From Candidatus Bathyarchaeota archaeon A05DMB-4 (lineage in GTDB: Archaea; Thermoproteota; Bathyarchaeia; Bathyarchaeales; SOJC01): a stretch of 64,000 bases of DNA. Location: NCBI GenBank assembly GCA_019685575.1, contig JABFQO010000003.1, positions 90,544 through 154,543 of the forward strand, in the 5' to 3' direction. This document shows, piece after piece, positions 1 to 8,172 of this stretch. Each line of letters opens with the position of its first letter. Positions within the stretch are counted from its first letter, which is position 1. A model generated the notes under the pieces. The model searched no databases, was not told where the DNA came from, and worked only from the letters and a program-made list of their open reading frames with translations. Made by a program: the position numbers and the translations under genes.

Positions 1-738
1 TTCTGCTTTGAAACATTTTTTACAGACTTTGGCGATTAACTCTTTAACTTTCTCGATGTCGGCAACGTCGGGCAACGGCCCCATGCCCTTTACGACAATG
101 GCTTTAAGATTTTTGGCCCCCATGACTCCGCCGTATCCGCCGTAGCCCGCGGCATGCGACCATTTTGCCATTACAGCTGCCACTCTGGTTTTGTTTTCGC
201 CGGCTGGACCGATGTACAACACTGAAGGTTCTTTCAACTCACCATGTCGGGGAAACTTTCTATGAATTTCTTCTCTTTCTTCTTTTGTGAGAATTTTTAG
301 GGTTTCTTTCCCTTCTTTGCGCCAAACGTGTGATGCATCTTTGATTGCCACGTTTTTTTCAATTATGCTGATGTAACTGGGTTGTTGGGCTTTGCCAGTT
401 ATGATTAAACCGTCGTACCCCGCGCATTTTAGGTCAATCCCGAACTCGCCGGCTACTGTTGAGCCTATTACGCCGTTGCTTTGAGGCGACTTACCGGATA
501 CGCATACTCTGCCTCCTGGAAAAAATCCAGTTAACGGTCCAGTCAGCACTAACAACAAGTTCTCTTCGCCAAACGGGTCAATTGTCTCCCATCGTTTACT
601 AAGTCTATCCCAAAGGATTTTTGCGGCAAGTCCTCTTCCGCCAATGAAGCTTCGAAGCGTATTCTCGTTGAATGTGATTTCTTTTGTTTTTTCGTTTGTG
701 AGGTCGATTTCTAGAAATTTGCCAGCATATCCCCGCAT
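1..738 (-). CDS. Aldehyde ferredoxin oxidoreductase, N-terminal part (cut by window edge)
   Basis: AOR-family enzymes oxidise aldehydes to carboxylates using a tungsten (or molybdenum) bis-pterin cofactor and pass the electrons to ferredoxin. The frame is open from an ATG at 738 to the window edge, 246 codons, so well over half of a normal ~610-residue AOR lies outside. Visible family signatures are the N-terminal MRGYAGKFLEIDLT, FIGGRGLAAK, LTGPLTG, the cofactor-contact segment GKSPQSNG, and GGVMGAKNLKAIVVKG. The start codon overlaps the stop of the upstream ferredoxin gene by one base (TAATG), so the two are co-translated and the ferredoxin is the probable electron partner. It is a paralogue of the AOR at 10604. 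The iron-sulfur cysteine motif is outside the window. Substrate is unknown. Confidence 0.93.
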   Translation of the reverse strand, partial: MRGYAGKFLEIDLTNEKTKEITFNENTLRSFIGGRGLAAKILWDRLSKRWETIDPFGEENLLLVLTGPLTGFFPGGRVCVSGKSPQSNGVIGSTVAGEFGIDLKCAGYDGLIITGKAQQPSYISIIEKNVAIKDASHVWRKEGKETLKILTKEEREEIHRKFPRHGELKEPSVLYIGPAGENKTRVAAVMAKWSHAAGYGGYGGVMGAKNLKAIVVKGMGPLPDVADIEKVKELIAKVCKKCFKAE

Positions 739-1268
739 TAGATTAGCTCCTCTCCCTTTTCTCCATAAAGATTTATCACTAATTCACGTGTAATTTCTTC
801 TGGGTTGCGACAGTAAGCCTTTAACGATTCGTTCCATCCACGCCTTTTGATTATGCTTAAGGCGTTCCATTTGCCTTCTTTGCAGACTTTAACGCACTCG
901 GGTTTTCCAGAGCAAAGGTCACAGATGAGAACGTGTTTGTTGTTTGGATGCAAATGTGGAATCTTGCCCGGACATGCGGTGATGCAAGCACCACACGCAG
1001 TGCATTTTTCTACGTCCACCTGTACGGCGCCAGTCGCAGAATTTACTGACAGCGCTTCAGTGGGGCATGATTTAACGCATGGATAATCATCACATTGAAC
1101 ACAGAGATGAGGCACCTCGGCGCCGGGAACCAGCATAAACACGCGGATTCTAGAAGCCTCGGGCCAAATTTTATTTTCGTGAAAAAGTGAACATGCAATT
1201 TCGCATCTTCGGCATCCGCTACATTTTAGGTAATCTCTGGCTATCCATATTCGTTTTTTAGACGCCAA
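738..1268 (-). CDS. AOR-associated 4Fe-4S polyferredoxin
   Basis: 176-residue iron-sulfur protein of the DmsB/HycB-like type. Four cysteine clusters are visible in order: CSGCRRCEIAC (about residues 16-26), CVQCDDYPCVKSCP (56-69), CTACGACITACP (88-99) and CDLCSGKPECVKVC (115-128), enough for up to four [4Fe-4S] clusters. It lies directly upstream of, and overlaps by one base, the AOR at 738, so it most likely takes electrons from that enzyme. The protein at 12456 has the same cluster layout and also sits beside an AOR, but there the order is AOR first. The ATG at 1268 is followed by MASKKRIW, and the first cluster starts close behind it, so no large N-terminal extension is missing. Confidence 0.9.
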   Translation of the reverse strand: MASKKRIWIARDYLKCSGCRRCEIACSLFHENKIWPEASRIRVFMLVPGAEVPHLCVQCDDYPCVKSCPTEALSVNSATGAVQVDVEKCTACGACITACPGKIPHLHPNNKHVLICDLCSGKPECVKVCKEGKWNALSIIKRRGWNESLKAYCRNPEEITRELVINLYGEKGEELI

Positions 1269-1356
1269 TTATAGAGCCCTCTTTTGCAGTTTGACCTTTG
1301 GAAAAAAGGCAAATAAGTGTATTGCTCTTTGGGAACTCCTGAAGTGTTCCGTAAAT

Positions 1357-2643
1357 TTAAACGCTTTTTGTCTCATGTTTAAAGACTTTGATAACGAATA
1401 TCACGGCGCCCACCGCGGTTATAATTGATGCCGTGTAAAACGTGTTTATGTATGCCGTCAAGGGAGATTGCCCAAAATTTTTTGTTTGGATATCCGAAAG
1501 TGGTCCACCAACGAGAAGGCCAGAGGGCCCCCAACTTAAAGCCATAACAGTATTGTATCTACTGAACAATCGGCCTCTTCTGTCTTCTGCGATTATATCT
1601 CCTGCAAAAGCAAATCCGACGGTTTGAATCGTCCAAAAGGCTATTCCGTTTAGTCCATAAACAAAAGCCATCACGTAAACATCGAAAGCAATGCTATAAA
1701 GTAAAGGCGTTACGATTGCCAGAAGCAATCCAGTGAAGAAAACTTTGGCTCTGCCAATTCTGTCGGCAAGCCATCCACTAAGCAAACTTATTATCATGCC
1801 GCCCACAGTCCAAGCAGTCAAAATCAAACTCATTTGCGGGTCGCTTGCGTTAAGACCTTGTGGAAGTTTGAGAAATAAAAGAAAGACCTGATTTGTGCAC
1901 GTGGCGCCGATTATTATTATGATGAGAGAGATTAGAAACCATTTGTAGATTTGTGCGTTGTGATTCATCGGCGTTTCAGCGGTTGCTTTGTTTGAGACGA
2001 GTTTCTGCGTCTTTATCGGCAAGGTTTTTATGGTTTTAGAGGTCACACCCATGATTGTTGCGCTGGCTATTAGCATGGCTACGACTATGTAAAATATGGT
2101 TCCTTGCCGAAAGCCTTCTCCGTTGTTGTAGAGCATGCCTGCGAAGGTTATTCCTATCATCCTTCCGAGTGCGGCGATAAAATTTAATGCACCTACTACG
2201 CTTCCTCGTGTTTTGTTCGTCGTTACGTCTGTGAGCAACGCGGCCCATCCGACATCCGACATGGACCAGAAAAATTCAAGAAAAGAAAGCCCAAAAACGA
2301 GTGTTAGGCCCGATGCAAAGTATGCTTGGATGTTAAGCAATGATTTGTGGATGAAGAAAACGACGAGGTAGGTTGTGGCGGCTACGGATTCGCCGATAAT
2401 TATTAATTTAGTTCTAAGTTTGTATCGATCGGCGATTTTTCCCCACAATAAGTTTTGACCCAGTGCTGAAGCCATCATGTTTAGTGTTCCTAGAAGTGTG
2501 GTGGAGGTTACTGTTTGCATGAGGTCGAAGAGATAGTTTATCATAAACGTGTAGAATACGCCTCTTCTGACGAAGGATAAAAACTGGAAAAGGCTTAGGT
2601 TGAGGAAAATGCTTTTTTGTGTTTGTTTTTGGATGGTTTTCAC
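1357..2643 (-). CDS. MFS transporter
   Basis: Major facilitator superfamily permease of about 428 residues with roughly 12 hydrophobic segments and a charged central loop near residues 205-235. The signature LADRIGRAKVFF after transmembrane segment 8 is the usual second-half MFS loop motif, and ADRYKLRTKL is its N-half counterpart. Substrate cannot be inferred. The longest frame begins at a TTG at 2667, but a GGAG Shine-Dalgarno 8 nt ahead of the GTG at 2643 (start VKTIQKQ) makes that the better start. It lies 50-70 bp downstream of the 2-epimerase gene on the same strand, which could be co-transcription but shows no functional link. A second, different MFS protein is at 28780. Confidence 0.85.
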   Translation of the reverse strand: MKTIQKQTQKSIFLNLSLFQFLSFVRRGVFYTFMINYLFDLMQTVTSTTLLGTLNMMASALGQNLLWGKIADRYKLRTKLIIIGESVAATTYLVVFFIHKSLLNIQAYFASGLTLVFGLSFLEFFWSMSDVGWAALLTDVTTNKTRGSVVGALNFIAALGRMIGITFAGMLYNNGEGFRQGTIFYIVVAMLIASATIMGVTSKTIKTLPIKTQKLVSNKATAETPMNHNAQIYKWFLISLIIIIIGATCTNQVFLLFLKLPQGLNASDPQMSLILTAWTVGGMIISLLSGWLADRIGRAKVFFTGLLLAIVTPLLYSIAFDVYVMAFVYGLNGIAFWTIQTVGFAFAGDIIAEDRRGRLFSRYNTVMALSWGPSGLLVGGPLSDIQTKNFGQSPLTAYINTFYTASIITAVGAVIFVIKVFKHETKSV

Positions 2644-2716
2644 TCTTTTTGCTCCTTGCGGAAGCAAAATTACATGGGTTCGTTGTTCTAAAGCGTTTTT
2701 ATAATTTGCTTTCTTT

Positions 2717-3853
2717 TTAAGGCGGCAATGGGTTCGTTTGAGGAGCTAAAGGAGACGAGTTTATTGCTTGTTCGATTATATGTACTATTTTTTCGGCTGC
2801 GTCGCCGTTGCCGTATGGTGAAGTTTCTGGGAGGGTAGGTTTAGCGTTTAGAACGTTATTGATTTCGTTTAGGATTGTTACTTTTTCAGTGCCTACTACT
2901 TTGGCGAATCCAGCTTCTACGGCTTCGGGACGTTCGGTTGATAAACGTGTTACGAGCACGGGTTTTCTTATTTGCGGCGCCGTTGCCTCTTCTTGTATTC
3001 CTCCGCTGTCAGTTATGATTAGTCGAGAATTTTTCATAAGGACGAGAAAATCAAAATAGCCTATGGGTGGAAGAATTTGGACGTTTTTTGAGGTGGAGAG
3101 TTTTTTCCAGAGGTTTGTTTTTTTGAGGGCTTTTTGTGTGCGTGGGTGTATCGGGTAGATTATAGGCAATGGTGATTCTATAAAGGCTTCGACGAGGTTT
3201 TTTAGCACTTGCGGGTTGTCGACGTTTTCTTGGCGATGCGCCGTAACAAGGGCATATTCTTCGAATTGTATCGTTCTCGTTATGCTGGATTTTTCTTGGG
3301 CTATTGGAAGATGCTGTGTCACGGCGTCGATGATCGTGTTTCCCGTAATGCAGATTTTTCCCCAAACGTTTTCTCGTGTAAGGTTTTGTGCAGAACGCGC
3401 GGTTGGTGTGAAGAGAAAATTGCTCAAGTGGTCAACGATGCGTCTGTTGTGTTCTTCTGGCATCCGTAAATCAAAACTTCGCAACCCTGCTTCTATATGG
3501 CCGATGGAGATTTTTTGTTTGTTCGCCGCGAGTGCCGTAGCTAACGTTGTGTTTGTGTCGCCTTCTGTGAGAAGAATTTGCGGTTGGGTTTGTCTGATTG
3601 TTTTCGCAGTTTTGGCGAAGATTTGGACAGTTTGTTGGGCAGGTTGGCTAGTGGTGATTTTGTGGTTAAATTGTGGTGCAGGAAGGTTTAGTTCTTCTAT
3701 GAATCGTTGGCTCATGTTGTGATCGTAATGCTGGCCGCAGTGAAGGAAAGAGAAGGGAATTGAGCAGGATTGAAGCGCCCTTATTATTGGTGCGGTTTTG
3801 ATGATTTCTGGTCGTGTGCCGACTGCTACAAGGATTTTGGGGTGATTAAGCAT
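2717..3853 (-). CDS. wecB: UDP-N-acetylglucosamine 2-epimerase (non-hydrolysing)
   Basis: Converts UDP-GlcNAc to UDP-ManNAc, a precursor for cell-surface glycans and N-glycans. The 378-residue length is normal. Family motifs are clear: GTRPEIIKTAP at the N-terminus, GDTNTTLA, GHIEAGLRSFD (catalytic region), MPEEHNRRIVDHLS, TGNTIIDAV, TAHRQENVD, TDSGGIQEEA and STERPEAVEAG, the last lying in the UDP-binding C-terminal Rossmann half. It starts with ATG at 3853. No other nucleotide-sugar gene is adjacent, but the window encodes many exported proteins with N-x-S/T sequons that a glycosylation pathway could serve (inference). Confidence 0.94.
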   Translation of the reverse strand: MLNHPKILVAVGTRPEIIKTAPIIRALQSCSIPFSFLHCGQHYDHNMSQRFIEELNLPAPQFNHKITTSQPAQQTVQIFAKTAKTIRQTQPQILLTEGDTNTTLATALAANKQKISIGHIEAGLRSFDLRMPEEHNRRIVDHLSNFLFTPTARSAQNLTRENVWGKICITGNTIIDAVTQHLPIAQEKSSITRTIQFEEYALVTAHRQENVDNPQVLKNLVEAFIESPLPIIYPIHPRTQKALKKTNLWKKLSTSKNVQILPPIGYFDFLVLMKNSRLIITDSGGIQEEATAPQIRKPVLVTRLSTERPEAVEAGFAKVVGTEKVTILNEINNVLNAKPTLPETSPYGNGDAAEKIVHIIEQAINSSPLAPQTNPLPP

Positions 3854-4108
3854 TGTGAATGCCTATTGAAGGCGTTTTTGGTGATGGTTTGTAAGGTTTA
3901 TTTCAGTTTTCGGAGAGTTTTTAATTGGGCGATTCGTTTGAGAAAACAGATAAAAAATGGAGTTTTGTGGTGGGGTTAAGGTTTTTCCTCCCCTCTGCTG
4001 TGGCAATATTTTTCCCTCATATGTTATATTTAACTTTTGGCATGAAAACATGTTTTTTGTATACAATATTAAAAGAATAATGAAAGCGCTTGACTTTTCG
4101 GTCCTGGG

Positions 4109-4185
4109 TAGGCCCCTCTTCCATATATGATCCTATTAGGATCCAAATATACGGCAAATATGAACAGAGAACCACGGGTTCACTT
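4109..4185. repeat. Dispersed 77-bp intergenic repeat, copy 1
   Basis: This block is almost identical to 13049-13125 in the same orientation, differing only in a few bases near the right end, and to the reverse complement of 60748-60820. The best conserved part runs from 4113 to 4149 and contains the palindrome GATCCTA-T-TAGGATC (4130-4144). The outer parts hold CCCCTCTTCC on the left and AAATATGAACAGAGAAC and GGTTCACTT on the right. It lies between wecB and tRNA-Asn. No open reading frame or terminal inverted repeats were found. Possible identities are a small mobile element, a protein-binding site or a conserved RNA hairpin. Confidence 0.85.
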
Positions 4186-4223
4186 AAGAATGAGAAAGTA
4201 AATGGGCGCTGGTAGGGGCTAGG

Positions 4224-4297
4224 CGCCGCCGGTAGGATTCGAACCTACGACCGACTGGTTAACAGCCAGCCGCTCTACCTGGCTGAGCTACAGCGGC
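4224..4297 (-). tRNA. tRNA-Asn (GTT)
   Basis: On the minus strand the acceptor arm GCCGCTG (4297-4291) pairs with CGGCGGC (4231-4225) with one G-U pair. The D arm TAGCTCAGCCAGGTAGAGC, the anticodon stem GCTGG/CCAGT around the loop CTGTTAA (anticodon GTT), and the T arm CGTAGGTTCGAATCCTACG are all intact. The gene is 74 nt, has no intron, and CCA is not encoded (CCT follows the discriminator G). A TATA-like CTTAAATA lies about 37-44 bp upstream (4334-4341). Confidence 0.96.
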
Positions 4298-4333
4298 GTA
4301 TCTGTTGGTAGAAGTTGAAACGTCTCACGCTGT

Positions 4334-4341
4334 ATTTAAGG
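4334..4341 (-). promoter_or_regulatory. TATA box of tRNA-Asn
   Basis: CTTAAATA on the minus strand, 37-44 bp before the first base of the tRNA at 4297, the position expected for an archaeal tRNA promoter. The preceding bases are ACCTTTAAAC, so the exact register is uncertain. Confidence 0.5.
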
Positions 4342-4358
4342 TTTAAAGGTGGTTGTTT

Positions 4359-5519
4359 CTAAACTATTTTGCCATCTTTCATTATGATTTCGCCTGTACT
4401 GACGACTTCGATGGTTGCGCTTGGGTGGGTTACAAAATCCCAATGCATGCTTGATTTTGAGGTTCCACCATAGCCGAGGTTGTTGCCGAAGGCTACGTGG
4501 ACAGAGCCGCCGATTTTCTCGTCCGTGAGAATGTAGCCGATTGCCTTGTCGATGGCTGGATTGCAGCCTATCCCTAATTCTGCTATGTTTGTGGTGCGGA
4601 TTTCTTTCTCTTTTTTGTCTATAGCCATGCAGCGTTTGAAGGATTCAATCATAACGTCTTGGTTAGTCTTAGCCGTACACTCGTTAAGCAGTAATTTTCC
4701 GTCTTTGAAATGAAGAGTCACATCTTTTATGAGTTTGTTACTAAGCCTGTCAATCGTAACGGGACAGTAAATTGTGCCTTTGCCTACTGTCTCGTGCGGA
4801 GCGATAAAAAGTTCTCCTGCTGGAAGATTGTTTCCCAAATCATTCATCGCGATGTCGTGGTCATCTACGATGCCGTCGTCCTCGTTTAATCGGCGTTCTT
4901 TTATCTTGCAGACAAAATCTGTGCCCTTCGCATCAGTAACATGCACTTCGTCTTTGCCTTTCAATCGCCGAGCCAATTCAGCACAGTTCTTCTTCAGCAA
5001 AGAAGATGGCACCATCATGCCCTCAATCGTTAGTCGCTCCAAATCCTCATAACTAACGCCGTAAAACTTTGCCGCTTCCCGAGTTGGCCACGCTGCATAA
5101 GTCCATTTTTTCCCTTTTCCAGTTTCTTCTCCATAGAGCACTTTACGAATTGGAACACGCCCCTCTTGAGAAGCACTGACCTTATCTATAGGCTGGCGAG
5201 TTATGACGCTAGGGTCGCTGTAGGGCTCCACCGTAATATAAGCGTCAACTTCCTTTACGGCGGCAAGAAGATGCTTTGGAGTAATAGCCAAAATTTCCTT
5301 AGGAACTTCTTCAAAAATTCTCGCCTTAAAACTGTCAGACGTGGCACTGATTAACGGGATCGCACCGCGCTTGTAGCAGAAAAGTCCGATTTCCTCGAGT
5401 AATTCTTGACTATGCACTCCTCCTGTAACAAAAACTGCTTCGCCACGTTTTAAATTCATTCCATTCACGATAGCCTCGGCGCATTTAACGATTTTTTCTC
5501 GTGTAATCATCTCTATCAT
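4359..5519 (-). CDS. M29-family aminopeptidase (aminopeptidase T/AmpS-like)
   Basis: Cytoplasmic metallo-aminopeptidase of family M29, which removes N-terminal residues from peptides with two divalent metals. Candidate ligands are the Glu of PAGELF, the Glu of IAELGIGCNP, the His of SVHVAFGNN, and the His and Asp of SMHWDF near the C-terminus, in the order usual for the family. About 386 residues, a typical length. Start choice is open: GTG 5522, ATG 5519 and ATG 5510 are in frame; GTGAT just ahead of the last could act as a Shine-Dalgarno. A more diverged paralogue is at 13231. The gene stands alone between tRNA-Asn and a divergent regulator. Confidence 0.88.
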   Translation of the reverse strand: MIEMITREKIVKCAEAIVNGMNLKRGEAVFVTGGVHSQELLEEIGLFCYKRGAIPLISATSDSFKARIFEEVPKEILAITPKHLLAAVKEVDAYITVEPYSDPSVITRQPIDKVSASQEGRVPIRKVLYGEETGKGKKWTYAAWPTREAAKFYGVSYEDLERLTIEGMMVPSSLLKKNCAELARRLKGKDEVHVTDAKGTDFVCKIKERRLNEDDGIVDDHDIAMNDLGNNLPAGELFIAPHETVGKGTIYCPVTIDRLSNKLIKDVTLHFKDGKLLLNECTAKTNQDVMIESFKRCMAIDKKEKEIRTTNIAELGIGCNPAIDKAIGYILTDEKIGGSVHVAFGNNLGYGGTSKSSMHWDFVTHPSATIEVVSTGEIIMKDGKIV

Positions 5520-5682
5520 CACGTGAGGCTATAGACTATTTGTACGATGGTATTAAACTTAACTGAAGCATGCGATTTACATATGAAAATCAAATATTTG
5601 CTCTAGTCTACGAAAAATGCTCGATAAAGTTGCCAAAAAGCTTATTTCTAAAGACAGCAAGTATATGTTGGGGTGAGGGGTC

Positions 5683-5964
5683 ATGTTGTGTTTCAACCGT
5701 TTGTTCCTCGCATCCCTGTTTGAGAAGCGAGATCGAGTCACGATAATAGTCAACATTCTAGAAACCCTCAAAGACCAGCACAAAGGTAAAAGAAAAACAA
5801 ACATAATGCAAAGCGCTAACCTGAGCACAAACCAAGTTAGGAAATACTTAGAGTTGCTCTACATCAACGGCCTAGTTAAGAAATATGGGGATTCATACTT
5901 AGTGACGCCTAAGGGAGTAGAGTTCCTCAGAACGTTCGAACAACTAAACATCAAACTCAAGTGA
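5683..5964 (+). CDS. Winged-helix DNA-binding protein
   Basis: 93-residue protein that is nearly all one winged helix-turn-helix domain (about residues 18-85): the segment DRVTIIVNILETLKD, recognition region LSTNQVRKYLELLY, and the wing LVKKYGDSYLVTPKG. This is the pattern of the small archaeal HTH_45/ArnR1-like regulators. GGTGAGG just upstream of the ATG at 5683 supports the start, although the N-terminal 15 residues are unusually hydrophobic for the family. Its targets are unknown; the divergent M29 peptidase gene starts 160 bp away. Confidence 0.75.
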   Translation: MLCFNRLFLASLFEKRDRVTIIVNILETLKDQHKGKRKTNIMQSANLSTNQVRKYLELLYINGLVKKYGDSYLVTPKGVEFLRTFEQLNIKLK

Positions 5965-6277
5965 AAAACTTGGCACACAAAAAACACGCCACGCTACCGT
6001 CGTTTCTCAAGCGTAAACTCTGAAACCACAAAACATGGTGCGGAGAAAAAGGGTGAAAGGAAACTATCGCGCCATTCTCGCCAAATTTGATCGCTCCTCT
6101 CCCCGCACCAAAATATTTATGGAAAGTTTTCGGTATAAAAGCGGTATGCATTTGAATTACGTAAAGCTTTTATATCGCTGCTGACGTAGGCATTTCAGTT
6201 TCGGCTCTTCTTAAAGCATGCTATCGGAAAACCTTATTTTTCCCGCGAGTTTACAACTTAAACCAGCAACGTAAACT
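5965..6277. other. 313-bp intergenic region with an inverted repeat and TATA-like sites
   Basis: No convincing protein gene. GGTGCGG at 6037-6043 pairs with CCGCACC at 6103-6109, and the pairing extends inward imperfectly (GGAGA against TCTCC), giving a 73-bp potential stem-loop. TATA-like sequences occur on the plus strand (GGTATAAAAGCGG, about 6130-6143) and on the minus strand (GATATAAAAGC, about 6165-6176). The last 50 bp must hold the promoter of the tRNA at 6278; a likely box is CTTATTTTT near 6231-6241. A small structured RNA is possible but not shown. Confidence 0.4.
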
Positions 6278-6372
6278 GGGCCCGTAGCTCAGCTAGGTAG
6301 AGCGACAGGCTCATAATCTTTGAAAAAAGAGAAACCTGTTGGTGAAGGGTTCAAATCCCTTCGGGCCCACCA
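6278..6372 (+). tRNA. tRNA-Met (CAT) with 18-nt intron
   Basis: Acceptor stem GGGCCCG (6278-6284) pairs perfectly with CGGGCCC (6362-6368), followed by discriminator A and an encoded CCA (6370-6372). The anticodon CAT is at 6312-6314. The anticodon stem ACAGG/CCTGT is interrupted after position 37 by an 18-nt intron at 6316-6333, which folds into TCTTT-GAAA-AAAGA, the short hairpin expected for the splicing endonuclease's bulge-helix-bulge substrate. The T arm GAAGGGTTCAAATCCCTTC is intact. Without the AGCGGG start and three G-C pairs of initiators it is an elongator Met; an Ile2 tRNA with modified C34 cannot be fully excluded. Confidence 0.93.
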
Positions 6373-6445
6373 CGCTGTCCGTTGTGGATTTCTCTGTGTA
6401 GCTCAAGATTTATATGAGTCTCGGGGAAAACAATTGTGAAAGCCT

Positions 6446-7375
6446 ATGTCTTTAATCCTTGCTGAAAACCTCACCAAACATTACGGAATCGTTCACGCCG
6501 TAGACAACCTCAGCCTCGAAGTAAAAGAAGACTCGGTGATTGGCTTAATAGGGCCTAACGGTGCGGGAAAAACTACGACGATTAAGATGATTTTAGGTTT
6601 GCTGAGACCTGACAAGGGAACGGTTAGAGTTTTCGACGAAGACCCTTGGGACAACCCAAAACTAAACACCCGCATAGGCGTCGTCCATGAAAAGGCATTT
6701 TTTCCAGCACACCACAACGTATTGAATTATCTAGAAAGAGTCTGCCGAATTTTCGGCGCACCAGAATCCCGAGCAAAAGAAGTTTTAACCCTTGTAAACC
6801 TTGAAGAAGCCAGCGACAGAAAGATTAAAGCATTGTCTGCAGGTATGCTTCAAAAATTCGCCATCGCCCACGCCTTAATTCACGAACCAAAACTCATCGT
6901 AGCCGACGAGATGACTGCGAACTTGGACCCTCTTGCCAGAAGCTCTGTTCTGGATATTTTGCTCAAGTTGCATGAAGAAGAAAAAGTTACTTTTCTGCTT
7001 TCTTCACATATTCTTCCAGAATTAAGCAGAGTCTGTGATTCGGTTGCCATAATAAACAAGGGCAGAGTGTGGGCTTTCGGGAGACTGGAAGAGCTTTATG
7101 AAAAGTTTTCCGCGAAAACCGTGAGAATCACGGCGGATCAACCTGAAAAATTGGCGGAACTCGTGAAAACACTGTCATACGTAGAATACGTGAGCACAGA
7201 TAGTCGCGGGGTTTCCGTAAGAGTAGCAGAAGGGAAGGAAGACAACCTTTACGAAGACACCCCGAAGCTTGCCAGAAAAGGCGGCGTCAAAATTTTAGGA
7301 ATCGAAAGCGGAAGCACTTCGCTTGAGGAGCTATACAGACAAATCGTAACACAAAAAGGAGAAGCACAACCGTGA
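6446..7375 (+). CDS. ABC transporter ATP-binding protein (ABC-2 type)
   Basis: 309-residue nucleotide-binding subunit. Walker A is GPNGAGKTT (about residues 36-44), the Q-loop region follows at HEKAFFPAHHN, the signature is LSAGMLQKFAIA (126-137), Walker B is LIVADEMTANLDP (145-157) and the switch His is in SSHILPE. The C-terminal ~90 residues form the extra domain typical of drug/antigen exporter NBDs (CcmA/NatA type). The stop overlaps the start of the permease gene by four bases, so the two are translationally coupled. Together they form a homodimeric-type ABC-2 exporter with unknown cargo. Confidence 0.94.
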   Translation: MSLILAENLTKHYGIVHAVDNLSLEVKEDSVIGLIGPNGAGKTTTIKMILGLLRPDKGTVRVFDEDPWDNPKLNTRIGVVHEKAFFPAHHNVLNYLERVCRIFGAPESRAKEVLTLVNLEEASDRKIKALSAGMLQKFAIAHALIHEPKLIVADEMTANLDPLARSSVLDILLKLHEEEKVTFLLSSHILPELSRVCDSVAIINKGRVWAFGRLEELYEKFSAKTVRITADQPEKLAELVKTLSYVEYVSTDSRGVSVRVAEGKEDNLYEDTPKLARKGGVKILGIESGSTSLEELYRQIVTQKGEAQP

Positions 7376-8172
7376 AAAAAGGCAACCCATTCCTTGAAAT
7401 CTTTGCATCAGCGTTACATGAAGACTACAGGTTCCCCATCTTAGAAATCTTCGCCTTCCTCTATGCGCTCGGAACATTCGCGTTTGCAAACCTCACAGCC
7501 CTCCGCGCGCCCTCGGAAGAAGCAATGGCGTATTTCCTTGTTTCCTCGCTTATGAGCGTACCGCTTTTTATCTTCATCATCCTAGTCTTCAAAAACGTGG
7601 CCTACGGTTTGGGCGGCGACCTTGAAAAAGGGACTATTCAAACGTTCCTTTCCTACCCGCTTAAGAGACGAAACATCCTGACGGCTAAACTGCTTTCAGC
7701 CATCGGAGTAGCGTTGCTTCTATTCTTTGGAATGCAAGTGATTGCGCTTTTGGTTCTGGCGCCGGGCATGGTTCTCTCTAACATAACAGTCGTGCTGTTG
7801 TCATACATCGCTAACTGCGGCTACGTTTTTCTGCTGACAGCCATCATTCTCTTGATTGCCTTATTCATAAGAAAAGGCGGAACCGCCTTAATCATGGGAA
7901 TTGTTCTCTGGTTCGCTCTTGGAATCGCGTCATCCCTTGTGCTGTTTTTTGCTGTAATAACCGGCTTAGCCTTGCCACTTCAAATAATTTCTTTGCTTAA
8001 TCCCTCAACCGCGCTTTCAGCACATTATGGAGGATTACGGGCGGCGTTCTTTAACGTTCCATGGGAACCCACGCTTACGGAGGCGGCATTCTACATAGTC
8101 GGCAATTACGTAATAGTAGCCTTCTTGTTTTTCCTTGCATACTACTACTTTTCAAGGAGGCTGAGCATATGA
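7372..8172 (+). CDS. ABC-2 type transporter permease
   Basis: 266-residue integral membrane protein with six or so hydrophobic segments, arranged as in ABC-2 permeases (NatB/ABC2_membrane_2 type). The cytosolic coupling segment is GGDLEKGTIQTFLSYPLKRRNILTAK-like near residues 82-107, with its TLSYP-type motif here TFLSYPLKR. The gene overlaps the ATPase upstream by four bases and the membrane protein downstream by four bases (ATGA), defining a three-gene operon. Cargo is not predictable. Confidence 0.88.
   Translation: MKKGNPFLEIFASALHEDYRFPILEIFAFLYALGTFAFANLTALRAPSEEAMAYFLVSSLMSVPLFIFIILVFKNVAYGLGGDLEKGTIQTFLSYPLKRRNILTAKLLSAIGVALLLFFGMQVIALLVLAPGMVLSNITVVLLSYIANCGYVFLLTAIILLIALFIRKGGTALIMGIVLWFALGIASSLVLFFAVITGLALPLQIISLLNPSTALSAHYGGLRAAFFNVPWEPTLTEAAFYIVGNYVIVAFLFFLAYYYFSRRLSI

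Noticed and set aside
6037..6109. A second tRNA suggested by the 7-bp stem plus A
   Set aside because: No TTC-type T loop, D arm or anticodon arm can be formed on either strand.
5957..6151. A 64-codon minus-strand frame in the intergenic region before tRNA-Met
   Set aside because: No Shine-Dalgarno, no domain, and it overlaps the inverted repeat; not credible as a protein.
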